Shown in pieces: positions 17,471 to 25,549 of a DNA stretch of 52,200 nucleotides. A model generated the notes under the pieces. That model saw only the letters and a program-made list of their open reading frames with translations, had not been told where the DNA came from and did not search any database. Origin of the DNA: Hyphomicrobiales bacterium (GTDB taxonomy: Bacteria > Pseudomonadota > Alphaproteobacteria > Rhizobiales > JAJFHC01). The stretch lies in assembly GCA_021775835.1 (NCBI GenBank), contig JAJFHC010000274.1, positions 1 to 52,200 on the forward strand, given 5' to 3'. Both the position numbers and the translations under genes were made by a program. Each line of letters starts with the position of its first letter. Position 1 is the first letter of the stretch.

Positions 17471-18352
17471 TCAGAGATACCGCTCCGCCCGCTCTAAAAG
17501 CTTCCTGGCGCGCACAAGGTGAGGGCGGTCGATCATTTCACCGTCGAGGCCGATGACGCCAAGGTCCGGATCCGTATCGAAGGCATCGACGATTCGACGG
17601 GCTCTTTCAATGTCGGCCTCCGACGGCGTGAAGATCCGGTTTATGACGGGAACCTGGGCCGGGTGTATGGCAAGCTTGCCGGTGAAACCGTCACGGGCGG
17701 CTGCTTCACATTCTGCCGCGAAGCCGTCCTCGTTTCGAAAGTTCGTGAAGACGGTGTCGATGGGTTGAACATCCGCGGCACGTGCGGCAAGGAGCGAAAG
17801 TGTTCGGGCCAGCCGGTAAGGATCGGCATAGAGGCCCTCGAGGGTCTTGTTGGTTGACGCCCCCAGATCGGCACTGAGGTCTTCTGCGCCCCAGGAAAGT
17901 CCTTTCAAGCGTGGCCCGCATTCGGAGTAGGAGCCCATGTGGAACAGCGATGCTGCTGTTTCAGTGGCGATGACGACGATGTCGGTCGACAGTTCTTCCT
18001 GGCCGCATTGCTTTTCGCCCTGAGTGAGGAGACTGGAAAGTTTGTCGACGTCTGTTGCCGATCGTGTTTTCGGCTGGATAATGCCGTCGGGATAGGCGGG
18101 TAAAACGGCGTCGACGTCTCGTTGCGTTTCTCCGGTGTCGAAGGGGTTGACTCTGACGAACAGCCGCGGGGTTTTGCCTCGGGCGGTCTTGGGATATTGC
18201 TCCAGAAAGGTCCTCGTGGTTTCACGTGCGTTTTGTTTGTTGTCGAGCGAGACCGAATCCTCAAGGTCGAGGATGATCGCGTCCGTACCGCTGGTCAGCG
18301 ATTTCTCCATTTTTCGGGCACTGTCGCCCGGGACGAACAACATTGAACGCAT
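17471..18352 (-). CDS. HpcH/HpaI aldolase / citrate-lyase-beta-like CoA ester lyase
   Basis: A 293-aa CitE-like protein. ATG 18352 follows GAGGG. It has the N-terminal RSMLFVPGDSARKMEKS, the metal-binding DAIILDLEDSV, VRVNPFDTG, ATETAASLF and LSWGAEDLSADLGA, and a C-terminal GKLAIHPAQVPVIN. Relatives cleave or hydrolyse malyl-CoA, citramalyl-CoA or methylmalyl-CoA; the substrate here is undetermined. The start lies 8 bases after the stop of the MaoC gene, so the two form a tight operon. A MaoC hydratase plus a CoA lyase would add water to an enoyl-CoA and then split the product. Confidence 0.88.
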   Translation of the reverse strand: MRSMLFVPGDSARKMEKSLTSGTDAIILDLEDSVSLDNKQNARETTRTFLEQYPKTARGKTPRLFVRVNPFDTGETQRDVDAVLPAYPDGIIQPKTRSATDVDKLSSLLTQGEKQCGQEELSTDIVVIATETAASLFHMGSYSECGPRLKGLSWGAEDLSADLGASTNKTLEGLYADPYRLARTLSLLAARAADVQPIDTVFTNFRNEDGFAAECEAAARDGFTGKLAIHPAQVPVINRIFTPSEADIERARRIVDAFDTDPDLGVIGLDGEMIDRPHLVRARKLLERAERYL

Positions 18353-18359
18353 CACACCC

Positions 18360-18821
18360 TCACGTAGCGTTTGAATTCTTCTTCATGAAGGCCTGACGCC
18401 GGCATACGGCAACGAGATCGTCATGCTGATTGTAGGCCCGGTGCTCGAATTCGACGATGCCGGCTTCAGGACGCGACCGGCTTTCCCGTTTCTCGATGAC
18501 TTCGGTCTCCACGTGTACGGTGTCGCCATGGAACAGGGGTTTGGGGAAACGTACGTCCGTCATGCCCAGATTGGCGATTGTTGTGCCCACTGTCGTGTCA
18601 TTGACCGAAATCCCGATCATCAAACCAAGTGTGAAGAGGCTGTTGACCAGCGGTTGTCCGAACTCGGTTTCGGTTTCGCAGAAATGCCGGTCAATGTGCA
18701 GAGGCTGCGGGTTGAGGGTCATGTTGCTGAAGAGCATGTTGTCCATTTCGGTCACTGTCCGCCTCAGCCCATGAGTGAAAACATGCCCAACATCAAACTG
18801 CTCGAAATACAGACCGCCCAT
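18360..18821 (-). CDS. MaoC-family (R)-hydratase/dehydratase
   Basis: A 153-aa single-hotdog MaoC protein starting at ATG 18821 after GGAGG. MGGLYFEQFDVGHVF and RRTVTEMDNMLFS are typical N-terminal segments, and the active-site stretch NPQPLHIDRHF holds the catalytic D and H. Such proteins hydrate trans-enoyl-CoA esters. The next gene on the same strand is a CoA ester lyase, so a small CoA-thioester module is likely. No acyltransferase partner is nearby. Confidence 0.88.
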   Translation of the reverse strand: MGGLYFEQFDVGHVFTHGLRRTVTEMDNMLFSNMTLNPQPLHIDRHFCETETEFGQPLVNSLFTLGLMIGISVNDTTVGTTIANLGMTDVRFPKPLFHGDTVHVETEVIEKRESRSRPEAGIVEFEHRAYNQHDDLVAVCRRQAFMKKNSNAT

Positions 18822-19044
18822 GACGCCTCCGGAATTTTGATCAATACCAACCACTGACCGGCGTTATACCGCACCGGATTTGAAAGTCGTATGAGAAATG
18901 CGATGCGAACGCTCCGGTAGCGCCATTTTTAAATACACGTATAAGTTGTGGCGTTGTTCGAGTGAGTCGCAATACGAGTCTGATTCCGCACCCGAGTTGT
19001 TAACAGACAGATTCCATATTGATTCTGGAAAACTCTACAACATG

Positions 19045-19058
19045 TTGATTTTTATCAA
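19045..19058 (+). promoter_or_regulatory. FNR/FixK-type binding site
   Basis: TTGATTTTTATCAA matches the FNR/Anr/FixK consensus TTGAT-N4-ATCAA with no mismatch. It is centred at 19051.5. Class II activation at -41.5 would place a start of transcription near 19093, a few bases after TATGTT. The downstream gene starts at 19180. The likely effect is induction of that cluster under low oxygen; an effect on the divergent MaoC operon is also possible. Confidence 0.65.
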
Positions 19059-19090
19059 TAATACTGGATGAAAACTATGTTGAAAAGCTG

Positions 19091-19105
19091 TTAACACTTC
19101 GTTTA
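19091..19105 (+). promoter_or_regulatory. CtrA-like site (one mismatch)
   Basis: TTAA-CACTTCG-TTTA resembles the alphaproteobacterial cell-cycle regulator motif TTAA-N7-TTAA with one mismatch. It lies 33 bases downstream of the FNR-type box and 74 bases before the gene at 19180. Such motifs occur by chance in AT-rich spacers, so this is only a candidate. Confidence 0.3.
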
Positions 19106-19179
19106 CCACCCGACCATAGGACTCGCATAAAGGGTAATTCGAGACTCCTGATCCAAATGGTTCGAAAGGGCTTGGTCAA

Positions 19180-19560
19180 ATGAAATTGTGTCTGATCGTG
19201 GATAACAGCCATGAAATGCGTGACGCGGCTTATGGCTATCTCAAGGACCGGGATTTCATGGTGAAAGAGGCCGTCGACGGAGATGAGGCGATGTCGGTAT
19301 GCGATGAAACCATGCCTGATGTCATATTACTCGATGAATCGGCATACGAGCCACGCGGTGGAGCATCATTCCTGAAACGCCTTGTCCGTCGGTCCTCTGG
19401 TGATGGGCCCGTTGTCATTTTCTGTTCGGGGGATTCTGACGCGTCTCAGATGGGCGCCGCCATTCTTGAAGGCGCTTCGGAGTGTCTTGTAAAACCGTTC
19501 GACAACGAGTTGCTCGACTTCAAACTGGCCCAGGCAGGGGTCCGGGAGGACGCTGCCTGA
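19180..19560 (+). CDS. Atypical single-domain response regulator
   Basis: A 126-aa receiver protein. ATG 19180 follows AAAGGG. The fold is complete: phospho-acceptor D52 in VILLDES, the switch serine in IFCSGDSD and the lysine in LVKPFD. However, the acidic metal pocket reads V-D8-N9-S10, so one of the two usual acids is Asn, and the usual MP after the acceptor Asp is replaced by SAYEP. Mg2+ binding and phosphorylation may be weakened. It heads a run of three same-strand genes behind an FNR-type box. Confidence 0.8.
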   Translation: MKLCLIVDNSHEMRDAAYGYLKDRDFMVKEAVDGDEAMSVCDETMPDVILLDESAYEPRGGASFLKRLVRRSSGDGPVVIFCSGDSDASQMGAAILEGASECLVKPFDNELLDFKLAQAGVREDAA

Positions 19561-19637
19561 GAAGTTCATGATGCCACCAGGTCGGTTTGGCACGCGACTT
19601 GCTCCATTGTGACCGGACAATTGCACATGGGGTTATC

Positions 19638-20639
19638 ATGACATCCGTCAATTCGGTTTCCGTACCCAGCCATATCGACCAGGCCCTGAGGCAGGCCAGC
19701 CGCCGGACAGGTGTCGATTTTGACTATCTCCTGAATACGGCCGTGCGTGAGAGCGGCCTGAAAACAGACGCGAAATCAAATAGTTCCTCCGCCACCGGCC
19801 TGTTCCAGTTTATCGACCAGACCTGGCTCGGCATGATCAAGTCTGTGGGACCGTCATTGGGACTGGCTGACGAGGCAGCCAAGATCGAACGCACATCTTC
19901 AGGTAGGCACAATGTGACCGATCAGAAAGCCAAGCAGGAAATTCTTGCCCTGCGCAAGGACGCGGAGGTGTCCGCACTGATCGCCGGTGCGTACACCAAA
20001 TCCTCTGAACGCGCCCTTGAACGCGGTCTGTCCCGCCCGGCAACCGAAGGTGAACTGTATATTGCTCATTTTCTTGGCGCGAACGGTGCCGTCCGCCTTA
20101 TTGATGCAGCTGACAGAACGCCCGGGAAAAGCGGCAAGGATCTGTTTCCCGATGCGGCGGCGGCCAACCGTCCGATTTTCTACGACAAGTCCGGTGATCC
20201 CCGCAGTGTGAAAGGCGTCTACGAACAACTTGTAGCCCGCCACGGCCAGGGTCGGGTTCAGGTTGCAGACAATGACAAGAGTACCGGCCAGAACGGTATC
20301 GTCATTTCTCCGGCCGCCGCGACATATCTCAAGCCGGCCAACTTCGCAGCCAAGGACATTCAGGCCGATCAGGGCGTAAGGGACCGCAGGAGTTACGATC
20401 TGTTTTCCGACCGGGCAGGGCGGCACGCGAGTGTTCCGTCACCGAGCAGCGGACCAGTCGTCTTGTCATCGGCCCATCTGAGGTTGATGTACGAGCAGGA
20501 GGCTGGACGGTCGCAACGAATGCCGGGTCTGAATGCCGAAAAAACGGACCCGGGGTCTCAACCCCGTAGGCCTACCGCCCAGACTGCCGGATTGCTTGGA
20601 CCACGGAAACCACTGTACGATCTGTTCAAGGCACTTTAA
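19638..20639 (+). CDS. Lytic transglycosylase, SLT-type
   Basis: A 333-aa protein starting at ATG 19638. The catalytic glutamate is E38 in LLNTAVRESGL, followed by SSSATGLFQFIDQTWLGM, the substrate-groove motif of SLT enzymes. LYIAHFLGANGAVRLI completes the domain (to about 180). The rest is a low-complexity tail ending in LYDLFKAL. No signal peptide is visible, which is unusual for a peptidoglycan-cleaving enzyme. Flagellar or secretion-linked transglycosylases can use other export routes. It is 77 bases downstream of the receiver protein. Confidence 0.82.
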   Translation: MTSVNSVSVPSHIDQALRQASRRTGVDFDYLLNTAVRESGLKTDAKSNSSSATGLFQFIDQTWLGMIKSVGPSLGLADEAAKIERTSSGRHNVTDQKAKQEILALRKDAEVSALIAGAYTKSSERALERGLSRPATEGELYIAHFLGANGAVRLIDAADRTPGKSGKDLFPDAAAANRPIFYDKSGDPRSVKGVYEQLVARHGQGRVQVADNDKSTGQNGIVISPAAATYLKPANFAAKDIQADQGVRDRRSYDLFSDRAGRHASVPSPSSGPVVLSSAHLRLMYEQEAGRSQRMPGLNAEKTDPGSQPRRPTAQTAGLLGPRKPLYDLFKAL

Positions 20640-20670
20640 GGCCCTCTAGGTCGTCTTGGGATTCGAACTG

Positions 20671-21015
20671 ATGACAGACTTCACGCAAGAAGAACTTGCC
20701 GCGTTTCGCGAGCGGTTGCTTGAATTGAAGAGCGAGTTGGAGGGGATCATGGAGACCGCGGCAGACGCCAGTGCGCCGGTTGTTCTCGACCAGACGTCCG
20801 TTGGTCGCCTCTCGAGGATGGATGCGATGCAGAGCCAGGCGATGGCTCAGGAAACCGAACGTCGGCGTGGCAGCGAGATCAAGCGCATCGATGCAGCCCT
20901 TGCGCGTATGGACGAGGGCGAGTTCGGGTATTGCATTGTCTCGGGAGATCGAATTCCCGACGCCCGGCTGGAACTCGATCCGGCGGCTGCGACTACCGTT
21001 AGAAACGCCAAATAA
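20671..21015 (+). CDS. DksA/TraR-like protein lacking zinc ligands
   Basis: A 114-aa DksA-type protein starting at ATG 20671; an in-frame TTG at 20656 is less likely. A coiled-coil hairpin (about 5-80) ends in the DksA-like segment RIDAALARMDEGEFGYC. In the C-terminal zinc finger, only the first of the four usual cysteines is kept: CIVSGDRIPDARLELDPAAA ends in TTVRNAK, where two Cys are expected. Cysteine-poor DksA paralogues in other bacteria work without zinc. DksA proteins insert into the RNA polymerase secondary channel and act with ppGpp. Confidence 0.8.
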   Translation: MTDFTQEELAAFRERLLELKSELEGIMETAADASAPVVLDQTSVGRLSRMDAMQSQAMAQETERRRGSEIKRIDAALARMDEGEFGYCIVSGDRIPDARLELDPAAATTVRNAK

Positions 21016-21044
21016 TTCAGCTATTTAGGGACGACATATGGTGT

Positions 21045-21071
21045 AGCGTTCGGTGTGCGACGCTTTTGTTT
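21045..21071 (+). terminator. Candidate intrinsic terminator
   Basis: The arms AGCGT(t)CG (21045-21052) and CGACGCT (21058-21064) form a 7-pair stem with one bulge and a GTGTG loop, followed at once by TTTGTTT. It lies 30 bases after the DksA-like gene and would end the cluster begun at 19180. Confidence 0.5.
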
Positions 21072-21223
21072 CACAGGTGTCGCGTTTCGACCGACCAATG
21101 GGGGTAGGAGGCTTGTACACGCTTCATGGAAATGCGTGATTCCGGCGCTCGGAAGACCCCGGCAAAAAAACATTATCGAATGCATGCTGACGACCTTTGT
21201 TCGTCACGAAGGATAACCCAAAT

Positions 21224-22495
21224 ATGTTGTTGAATGCTCTGTTTAAGGTCTGGGCCCTGTTCATCGGTGTAGCCCTTCTCATGCTTGGCAATGGCCTTCA
21301 GGGGACGTTGCTGGGCCTGAGGGCGACATCTGAAGGATTTGGCACGGCAGTCACCGGTGTCGTCATGTCAGGGTATTTCGTCGGCCTCCTGCTCGGATCG
21401 GTGTTTGCCCCCAGACTGATCAGCAATGTTGGTCATATCCGCGTGTTTGCAGCATTCGCGTCGGTTTCATCGACCGTCTTCCTGCTCTTTGCCATTTTCG
21501 TCAATCCCTATGCCTGGTTTTTCATGCGTCTCCTGACAGGGGCCAGCCTGGCCTGTCTTTACGTGGTCTGCGAAAGCTGGGTGAACCATGCGGCGACGAA
21601 CCAGGTTCGCGGCAAGTTTCTGTCGATCTATATGATCATCAGTTTTTCGTTCTTTGGTTTGGGCCAGTTGCTGCTCAACCTGGCTGATCCGTCTGGTTTT
21701 GAGCTGTTCATTGTGGTGTCCGCACTGGTGTCGATGGCTCTGGTTCCCATGGCTCTAGCGCCGTCGACGGGCCCCGAGATTGAACAACCGCGTAGCGTTG
21801 CTGTTGCGGACATTTACAGGGTCTCGCCATTGGCGGTGATAGCCTGCTTCATGAACGGAGTTGGCCAGGGTGCTTTCTTCGGGATGGGGGCGGTTTATGC
21901 CAACATGCTGAACCTGAGCCTGTACCAGGTCTCCATTCTGATGAGCTTGCCTCTGATTGGTGTCGTGTTCGCTCAGTTTCCTGTTGGCATGCTGTCGGAT
22001 CGTTTCGACCGGCGTACTGTAATGACTGTTCTTGCGTTCGTGACAGCCATGGCGGCGTTACTCTGCATCTTTGCCGCCAAGTTGTCTTTTGGCGCTCTTG
22101 CAGCGGCTTTCGGGCTTTTCGGCGCACTGTCTCTGCCTCTCTACTCTCTGGCGATTGCACACGCCAATGACAATCTGGACTATGATCAAATGTTGGGGGC
22201 AAGCGCCAAACTGGTGCTTCTGTTCGGCATTGGCTCGAGCCTTGGTCCTATCGTTGCCGGTACCGTCATGCGTGAGGTCGGTGCCGATGGTTTTCTCATC
22301 ATGATGGCGACCGTATACGCCGCCCTGGGTTCATTCGCGGTCTACCGGATGACGCAACGGGCACCTGTTCCGAATGAGGAACAGGGCGACTTCCGTTTGC
22401 TGGCACCGCGCACAACGGCCGTTGCGGCGTTGGCGATCGTCGAGGATCTGGGAGATTCTTCCGCTGATCCGGAAGACGAGGACAACCGATCCTGA
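21224..22495 (+). CDS. MFS transporter (YcaD-like)
   Basis: A 423-aa major-facilitator protein with 12 predicted helices. ATG 21224 follows AAGGA. The protein begins directly in helix 1 and carries VMSGYFVGLLLGSVFAPRLI in helix 2 and the MFS loop motif SDRFDRRTVM between the two halves. It resembles the YcaD/YfcJ group of putative transporters of unknown substrate. The C-terminal tail is cytosolic and acidic. It follows the DksA-like gene after a probable terminator and is likely transcribed on its own. Confidence 0.85.
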   Translation: MLLNALFKVWALFIGVALLMLGNGLQGTLLGLRATSEGFGTAVTGVVMSGYFVGLLLGSVFAPRLISNVGHIRVFAAFASVSSTVFLLFAIFVNPYAWFFMRLLTGASLACLYVVCESWVNHAATNQVRGKFLSIYMIISFSFFGLGQLLLNLADPSGFELFIVVSALVSMALVPMALAPSTGPEIEQPRSVAVADIYRVSPLAVIACFMNGVGQGAFFGMGAVYANMLNLSLYQVSILMSLPLIGVVFAQFPVGMLSDRFDRRTVMTVLAFVTAMAALLCIFAAKLSFGALAAAFGLFGALSLPLYSLAIAHANDNLDYDQMLGASAKLVLLFGIGSSLGPIVAGTVMREVGADGFLIMMATVYAALGSFAVYRMTQRAPVPNEEQGDFRLLAPRTTAVAALAIVEDLGDSSADPEDEDNRS

Positions 22496-22708
22496 ACCTG
22501 ACGATGCGTCACCGGCGTTTTATGGTGAACGGTTCTTTAAAGTTTGCCTGACATTGTGATGCCAATCCGCTGTGCCGGCGATATCGAGTAATTCTTCGGC
22601 ACGGAGGTATAGGGGCCTTACCCTCTTGTTTGTTGTGACAGTTGTGTATGACTGGCATTCGTCGTTTTACCGCGGCATGTGTCTGTTAGTAGTGCGTAGA
22701 GGCAAAAC

Positions 22709-23869
22709 ATGTCCGAAGAATTGGATATCTCGTTTCTTCTTGAAGTGGCGCAAGATCCAGACACGTCGATGAGGCTGGAACTGGCGCGGCAAACGGCATC
22801 TTTTTTCGACGATCCGGATGCTGACCCCCAGGATCGTGAGGCCTTGACGCCAGTCCTGATGGAACTTGCTGACGATTCTGTGGTTGCGGTGCGACGTTCG
22901 CTAGCCGAAGCTCTGACATATCTTCCCAATGCACCTCGGAGTGTCATTCAGACCCTTGTATGTGATCTGGACGAGATCTGTCTGCCGCTCCTGAAGTATA
23001 CCCGGGCTTTGCCGGAGTGCGATTTAAAGGCGGTTGTGGCGTCCGGTACCTACGCCCGTCAATTGGCTGTGGCCTCCAGATCGGACATCACACCGACTCT
23101 GGCTTGGATGATTGTGGAAACACGATCTCCCAAACTTTGCCTGCGCCTCGTTAAGAACACCGAATTTCAACCGGACGCTCATCTCTTTGAACGGATATTG
23201 GAGTTGCATGGAGGCCGCTCCGACGTCCTGGAAGCGATTTCCGAACGCGCCGACGTACCGCTCCATATTAGAGTTCTGCTGATTTCTTCTGCGTCTCAGA
23301 ATCTGTCGTCAGTCCAGTCGCTAAAGGGCTGGCTGAAGAGGGACTGCGAGAAAGATGTCCTTGGCGATGTCAAGGAGCAAGCCATAGTCAGGCTGATCTG
23401 TGACGTGGCGCCCGACGCGGATAACATCCATCTGACCGTCAAGAAACTTCACACAACGGATGCACTCACGGCATCGCTGATCATGAGGGCGTCACTGGCA
23501 GGCCAGATACAGTTTGTTGAAGCGGCCCTTCAGGCGCTCACGGGAATTCCGGAGAAAAGAGTCCGGGCGCTGCTTCGGGGCAAGGCACGACTGGGTTCAC
23601 GCGCGATCTACCTGCGTGCGGGGTTACCGCTCAGTGCTTATCGCATCTTCCGGTTCGCGCTCGACATCTTTGAACAGCACCAAGCCGCGTCCTCCAGTGT
23701 CGTGGCCGAGAAATTCGGCAAACTCGTGGTCGAGCGCGTCGTCACAGTTGTCGACGACCTGTCAATTGATGAGAGGAAGGCGCTTCTGGAAATGCTGGCA
23801 AGACTTGCCGGCGACGAAGCAAGGATTATCGCAAAGCAACTCTGCGAAAGCATGCCAATTGCAGCCTGA
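22709..23869 (+). CDS. DUF2336-family HEAT-like repeat protein
   Basis: A 386-aa, largely alpha-helical cytosolic protein. It matches the alphaproteobacterial DUF2336 type: LLEVAQDPDTSMRLELARQ at the N-terminus, VVAVRRSLAEALTYLPNAP, then repeated helical hairpins with conserved leucine/alanine spacing, and a C-terminal helical stretch (DDLSIDERKALLEMLARLAG). Its role is unknown. Family members are restricted to alphaproteobacteria and are often near signalling genes, as here (Hpt and receiver proteins follow on the other strand). ATG 22709 has only a weak AGGC-type ribosome site. Confidence 0.8.
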   Translation: MSEELDISFLLEVAQDPDTSMRLELARQTASFFDDPDADPQDREALTPVLMELADDSVVAVRRSLAEALTYLPNAPRSVIQTLVCDLDEICLPLLKYTRALPECDLKAVVASGTYARQLAVASRSDITPTLAWMIVETRSPKLCLRLVKNTEFQPDAHLFERILELHGGRSDVLEAISERADVPLHIRVLLISSASQNLSSVQSLKGWLKRDCEKDVLGDVKEQAIVRLICDVAPDADNIHLTVKKLHTTDALTASLIMRASLAGQIQFVEAALQALTGIPEKRVRALLRGKARLGSRAIYLRAGLPLSAYRIFRFALDIFEQHQAASSSVVAEKFGKLVVERVVTVVDDLSIDERKALLEMLARLAGDEARIIAKQLCESMPIAA

Positions 23870-23932
23870 TATTATGACCGCATGATTTTGCAAGGTCGCA
23901 GGGAAGTCTGCCTTCGGCGCCCGGAGTTTGTA

Positions 23933-24226
23933 TCACCTGTGGGTAATCCAACGTCTGGGTGTCGCTATTGTGTATTCCCGGATCTCCGCAGGCGTCAGCC
24001 AATGTATGTCATCGGCGGGGGCCGCGTTGATTGTGAAGTAATAGAACTTCTCTGCTTCCTGGCGGGAGAAGCCGATCCTTGTGTAAAACTCGATGTAGGG
24101 CAGACGATGCACGTTGCGCGGCAGGTGGCCGGGATTCCGAATGTCAGGAATTGGGTCGGCGCACACAAAACCGCCTCGATACATGATCGACCGAAGCCGT
24201 GTGTTCGAACGGCGCGCGCCATTCAA
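23933..24226 (-). pseudogene. Possible gene remnant (C-terminal fragment of a periplasmic-protease-like protein)
   Basis: A minus-strand frame of 97 codons with a coherent C-terminal half: EFYTRIGFSRQEAEKFYYFT, then PADDIHWLTPAEIREYTIAT. The WLTPAE stretch resembles the end of COG3904-type ClpP-like periplasmic proteins. The N-terminal half lacks recognisable sequence, the first possible starts are TTG 24226 or ATG 24184, and there is no ribosome site. It could instead be a short real gene. It fills part of the 400-base gap between the convergent DUF2336 and Hpt genes. Confidence 0.35.
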
Positions 24227-24270
24227 GATGGGACTTTGCCTTCAGGTGGCAGGAGGCCGTTGGGGAAAAT

Positions 24271-24792
24271 TCAGGTTTCTTCGTGCCTTGCGTAGTGCTG
24301 TTCAAGGTCTGTCACGACTTCACTCAACCGTTCAATGACGGCGTTTGTCGTGGGGTCTTCTGCACATTTGAGTTCGTCACGCATGACGATCTGGACCGCG
24401 TCCACGTGATTGTCGATCAGTGTGACCGGAACGTCCAGATTCTGGGGGACGGCGTCAATCAATCTGCACAGAGATGAACACAGCCTCGAAATCAACGGAT
24501 AACCGAGAGTTTCTCCTTCGCCCTTGAGGTCATGGGCATGACGGTAGATACGGGCCACGTTGTCGTCTGTTGGTCCAGAAGCGCGAATATCTGCCCTGGC
24601 AGCTACCAGCTTGGAAACTTCATCGTTGACCCAGCCGTCGAATTCGCACGACAACTGTTCCAGTGCTGCTTCCGCACGGGCAATGGCTTCCATGTCGATG
24701 CCGCTGCCGCTGCCCTTCCTGGTCACCTTCGACTTCAGGTTGTGCTCCGGCTGGACCATTTGATGTTCGTCTAATTGCGCCACGTTCTTCAC
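24271..24792 (-). CDS. Histidine phosphotransfer (Hpt) domain protein
   Basis: A 173-aa cytosolic protein. The motif RHAHDLKGEGETLGYPLISR places the phospho-accepting histidine at about H87 within an Hpt four-helix bundle (about 40-165). The N-terminal 35 residues are charged and disordered. Hpt proteins shuttle phosphate between hybrid kinases and receivers. The gene lies 19 bases downstream of a receiver protein on the same strand, so the two are probably cotranscribed partners. No hybrid kinase is in the window. Confidence 0.85.
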   Translation of the reverse strand: MKNVAQLDEHQMVQPEHNLKSKVTRKGSGSGIDMEAIARAEAALEQLSCEFDGWVNDEVSKLVAARADIRASGPTDDNVARIYRHAHDLKGEGETLGYPLISRLCSSLCRLIDAVPQNLDVPVTLIDNHVDAVQIVMRDELKCAEDPTTNAVIERLSEVVTDLEQHYARHEET

Positions 24793-24811
24793 TGAACATG
24801 CCCTCCGTCTG

Positions 24812-25375
24812 CTAAATTTCTATGGCCTCAGGCACGTTTTCCACGCCTTGTGGTCCGGTATCCGATTTCTGTGTTTCCATGCCGCTGCGGCCTTTCGGGC
24901 CGCGCTTGCTCGATGCTGTGCCGACAAGCGGTTGTCTGATCTCGGGTCCAAAATACTTCGCTGTCCGAATGAACGGGCGAGGGTTCAACACGATGCTCTG
25001 AATACGTTCATAAAGAGCGTTTGCGGATACTGGCTTACACAGGAACTCGGTTACACCGCTGTCACGCGCCTGCAGAATGCGGCGCTTGTCGGCATGCCCG
25101 GTAAGCATAATGATCGGGATATAGGCATTCTTGCAGGCATCGGGATTCCGGATCATCTGGACGAATTCAAGACCGTCGAATATTGGCATCGCCCAATCGG
25201 TGATTAGAATATCGGGAGAATTCATTTCCACGATTTCGAGGCCTGATGCGCCGTCTTCGGCCTCATAGATTTCGCGGGAACCGAACGAATAGATCAAGGT
25301 ACGGATCAGACGACGCATGTGAATGTTGTCGTCGACGACCGCGAAACTCAATCTGTCAAAGTCGATTCTTGCCAT
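24812..25375 (-). CDS. Receiver-domain response regulator
   Basis: A 187-aa protein starting at ATG 25375; an upstream frame to 25414 is possible but lacks support. The receiver domain (about 8-130) has FAVVDDN, phospho-acceptor Asp in ILITDWAMP, the switch threonine in IIMLTGHAD and the lysine in FLCKPV. The C-terminal 50 residues (starting RPFIRTAKYFGPE) contain no DNA-binding fold; this is a common alphaproteobacterial CheY-like type. It is followed by the Hpt gene. A GC-rich hairpin lies just upstream of the start codon. Confidence 0.87.
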   Translation of the reverse strand: MARIDFDRLSFAVVDDNIHMRRLIRTLIYSFGSREIYEAEDGASGLEIVEMNSPDILITDWAMPIFDGLEFVQMIRNPDACKNAYIPIIMLTGHADKRRILQARDSGVTEFLCKPVSANALYERIQSIVLNPRPFIRTAKYFGPEIRQPLVGTASSKRGPKGRSGMETQKSDTGPQGVENVPEAIEI

Positions 25376-25390
25376 TGCCCCGTTAATCGC

Positions 25391-25412
25391 GCGCCGGGGT
25401 GAACCCCGGCGC
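25391..25412 (-). promoter_or_regulatory. GC-rich hairpin in the leader of the receiver gene
   Basis: GCGCCGGGG (25391-25399) and CCCCGGCGC (25404-25412) are perfect 9-base arms with a 4-base loop. On the minus strand the hairpin ends 15 bases before the ATG at 25375 and about 140 bases after the NAD kinase stop. It has no T-run, so it is either an inefficient nadK terminator, an RNA-stabilising stem or a translational control element. Confidence 0.5.
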
Positions 25413-25549
25413 ACGTACTCCGTGAACGGTCGATACGCAGTACTGCCGAACGTTCAATACACAACAAATACGCAACTAACTGTAAGGCAAGTCTACGGGA
25501 GGGCGATTAAGATTCCCTGAACTGAAACGGGCGCTTTTGAAACGATGCC

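Larger units (their letters stand above)
18822..19179. other. Divergent intergenic region, 358 bases
   Basis: An AT-rich spacer between the MaoC/CoA-lyase operon (minus) and the receiver-protein cluster (plus). It contains a perfect FNR-type box (19045-19058), a CtrA-like site (19091-19105) and a -10-like TATGTT at 19076-19081. I see no gene in it. Confidence 0.6.
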
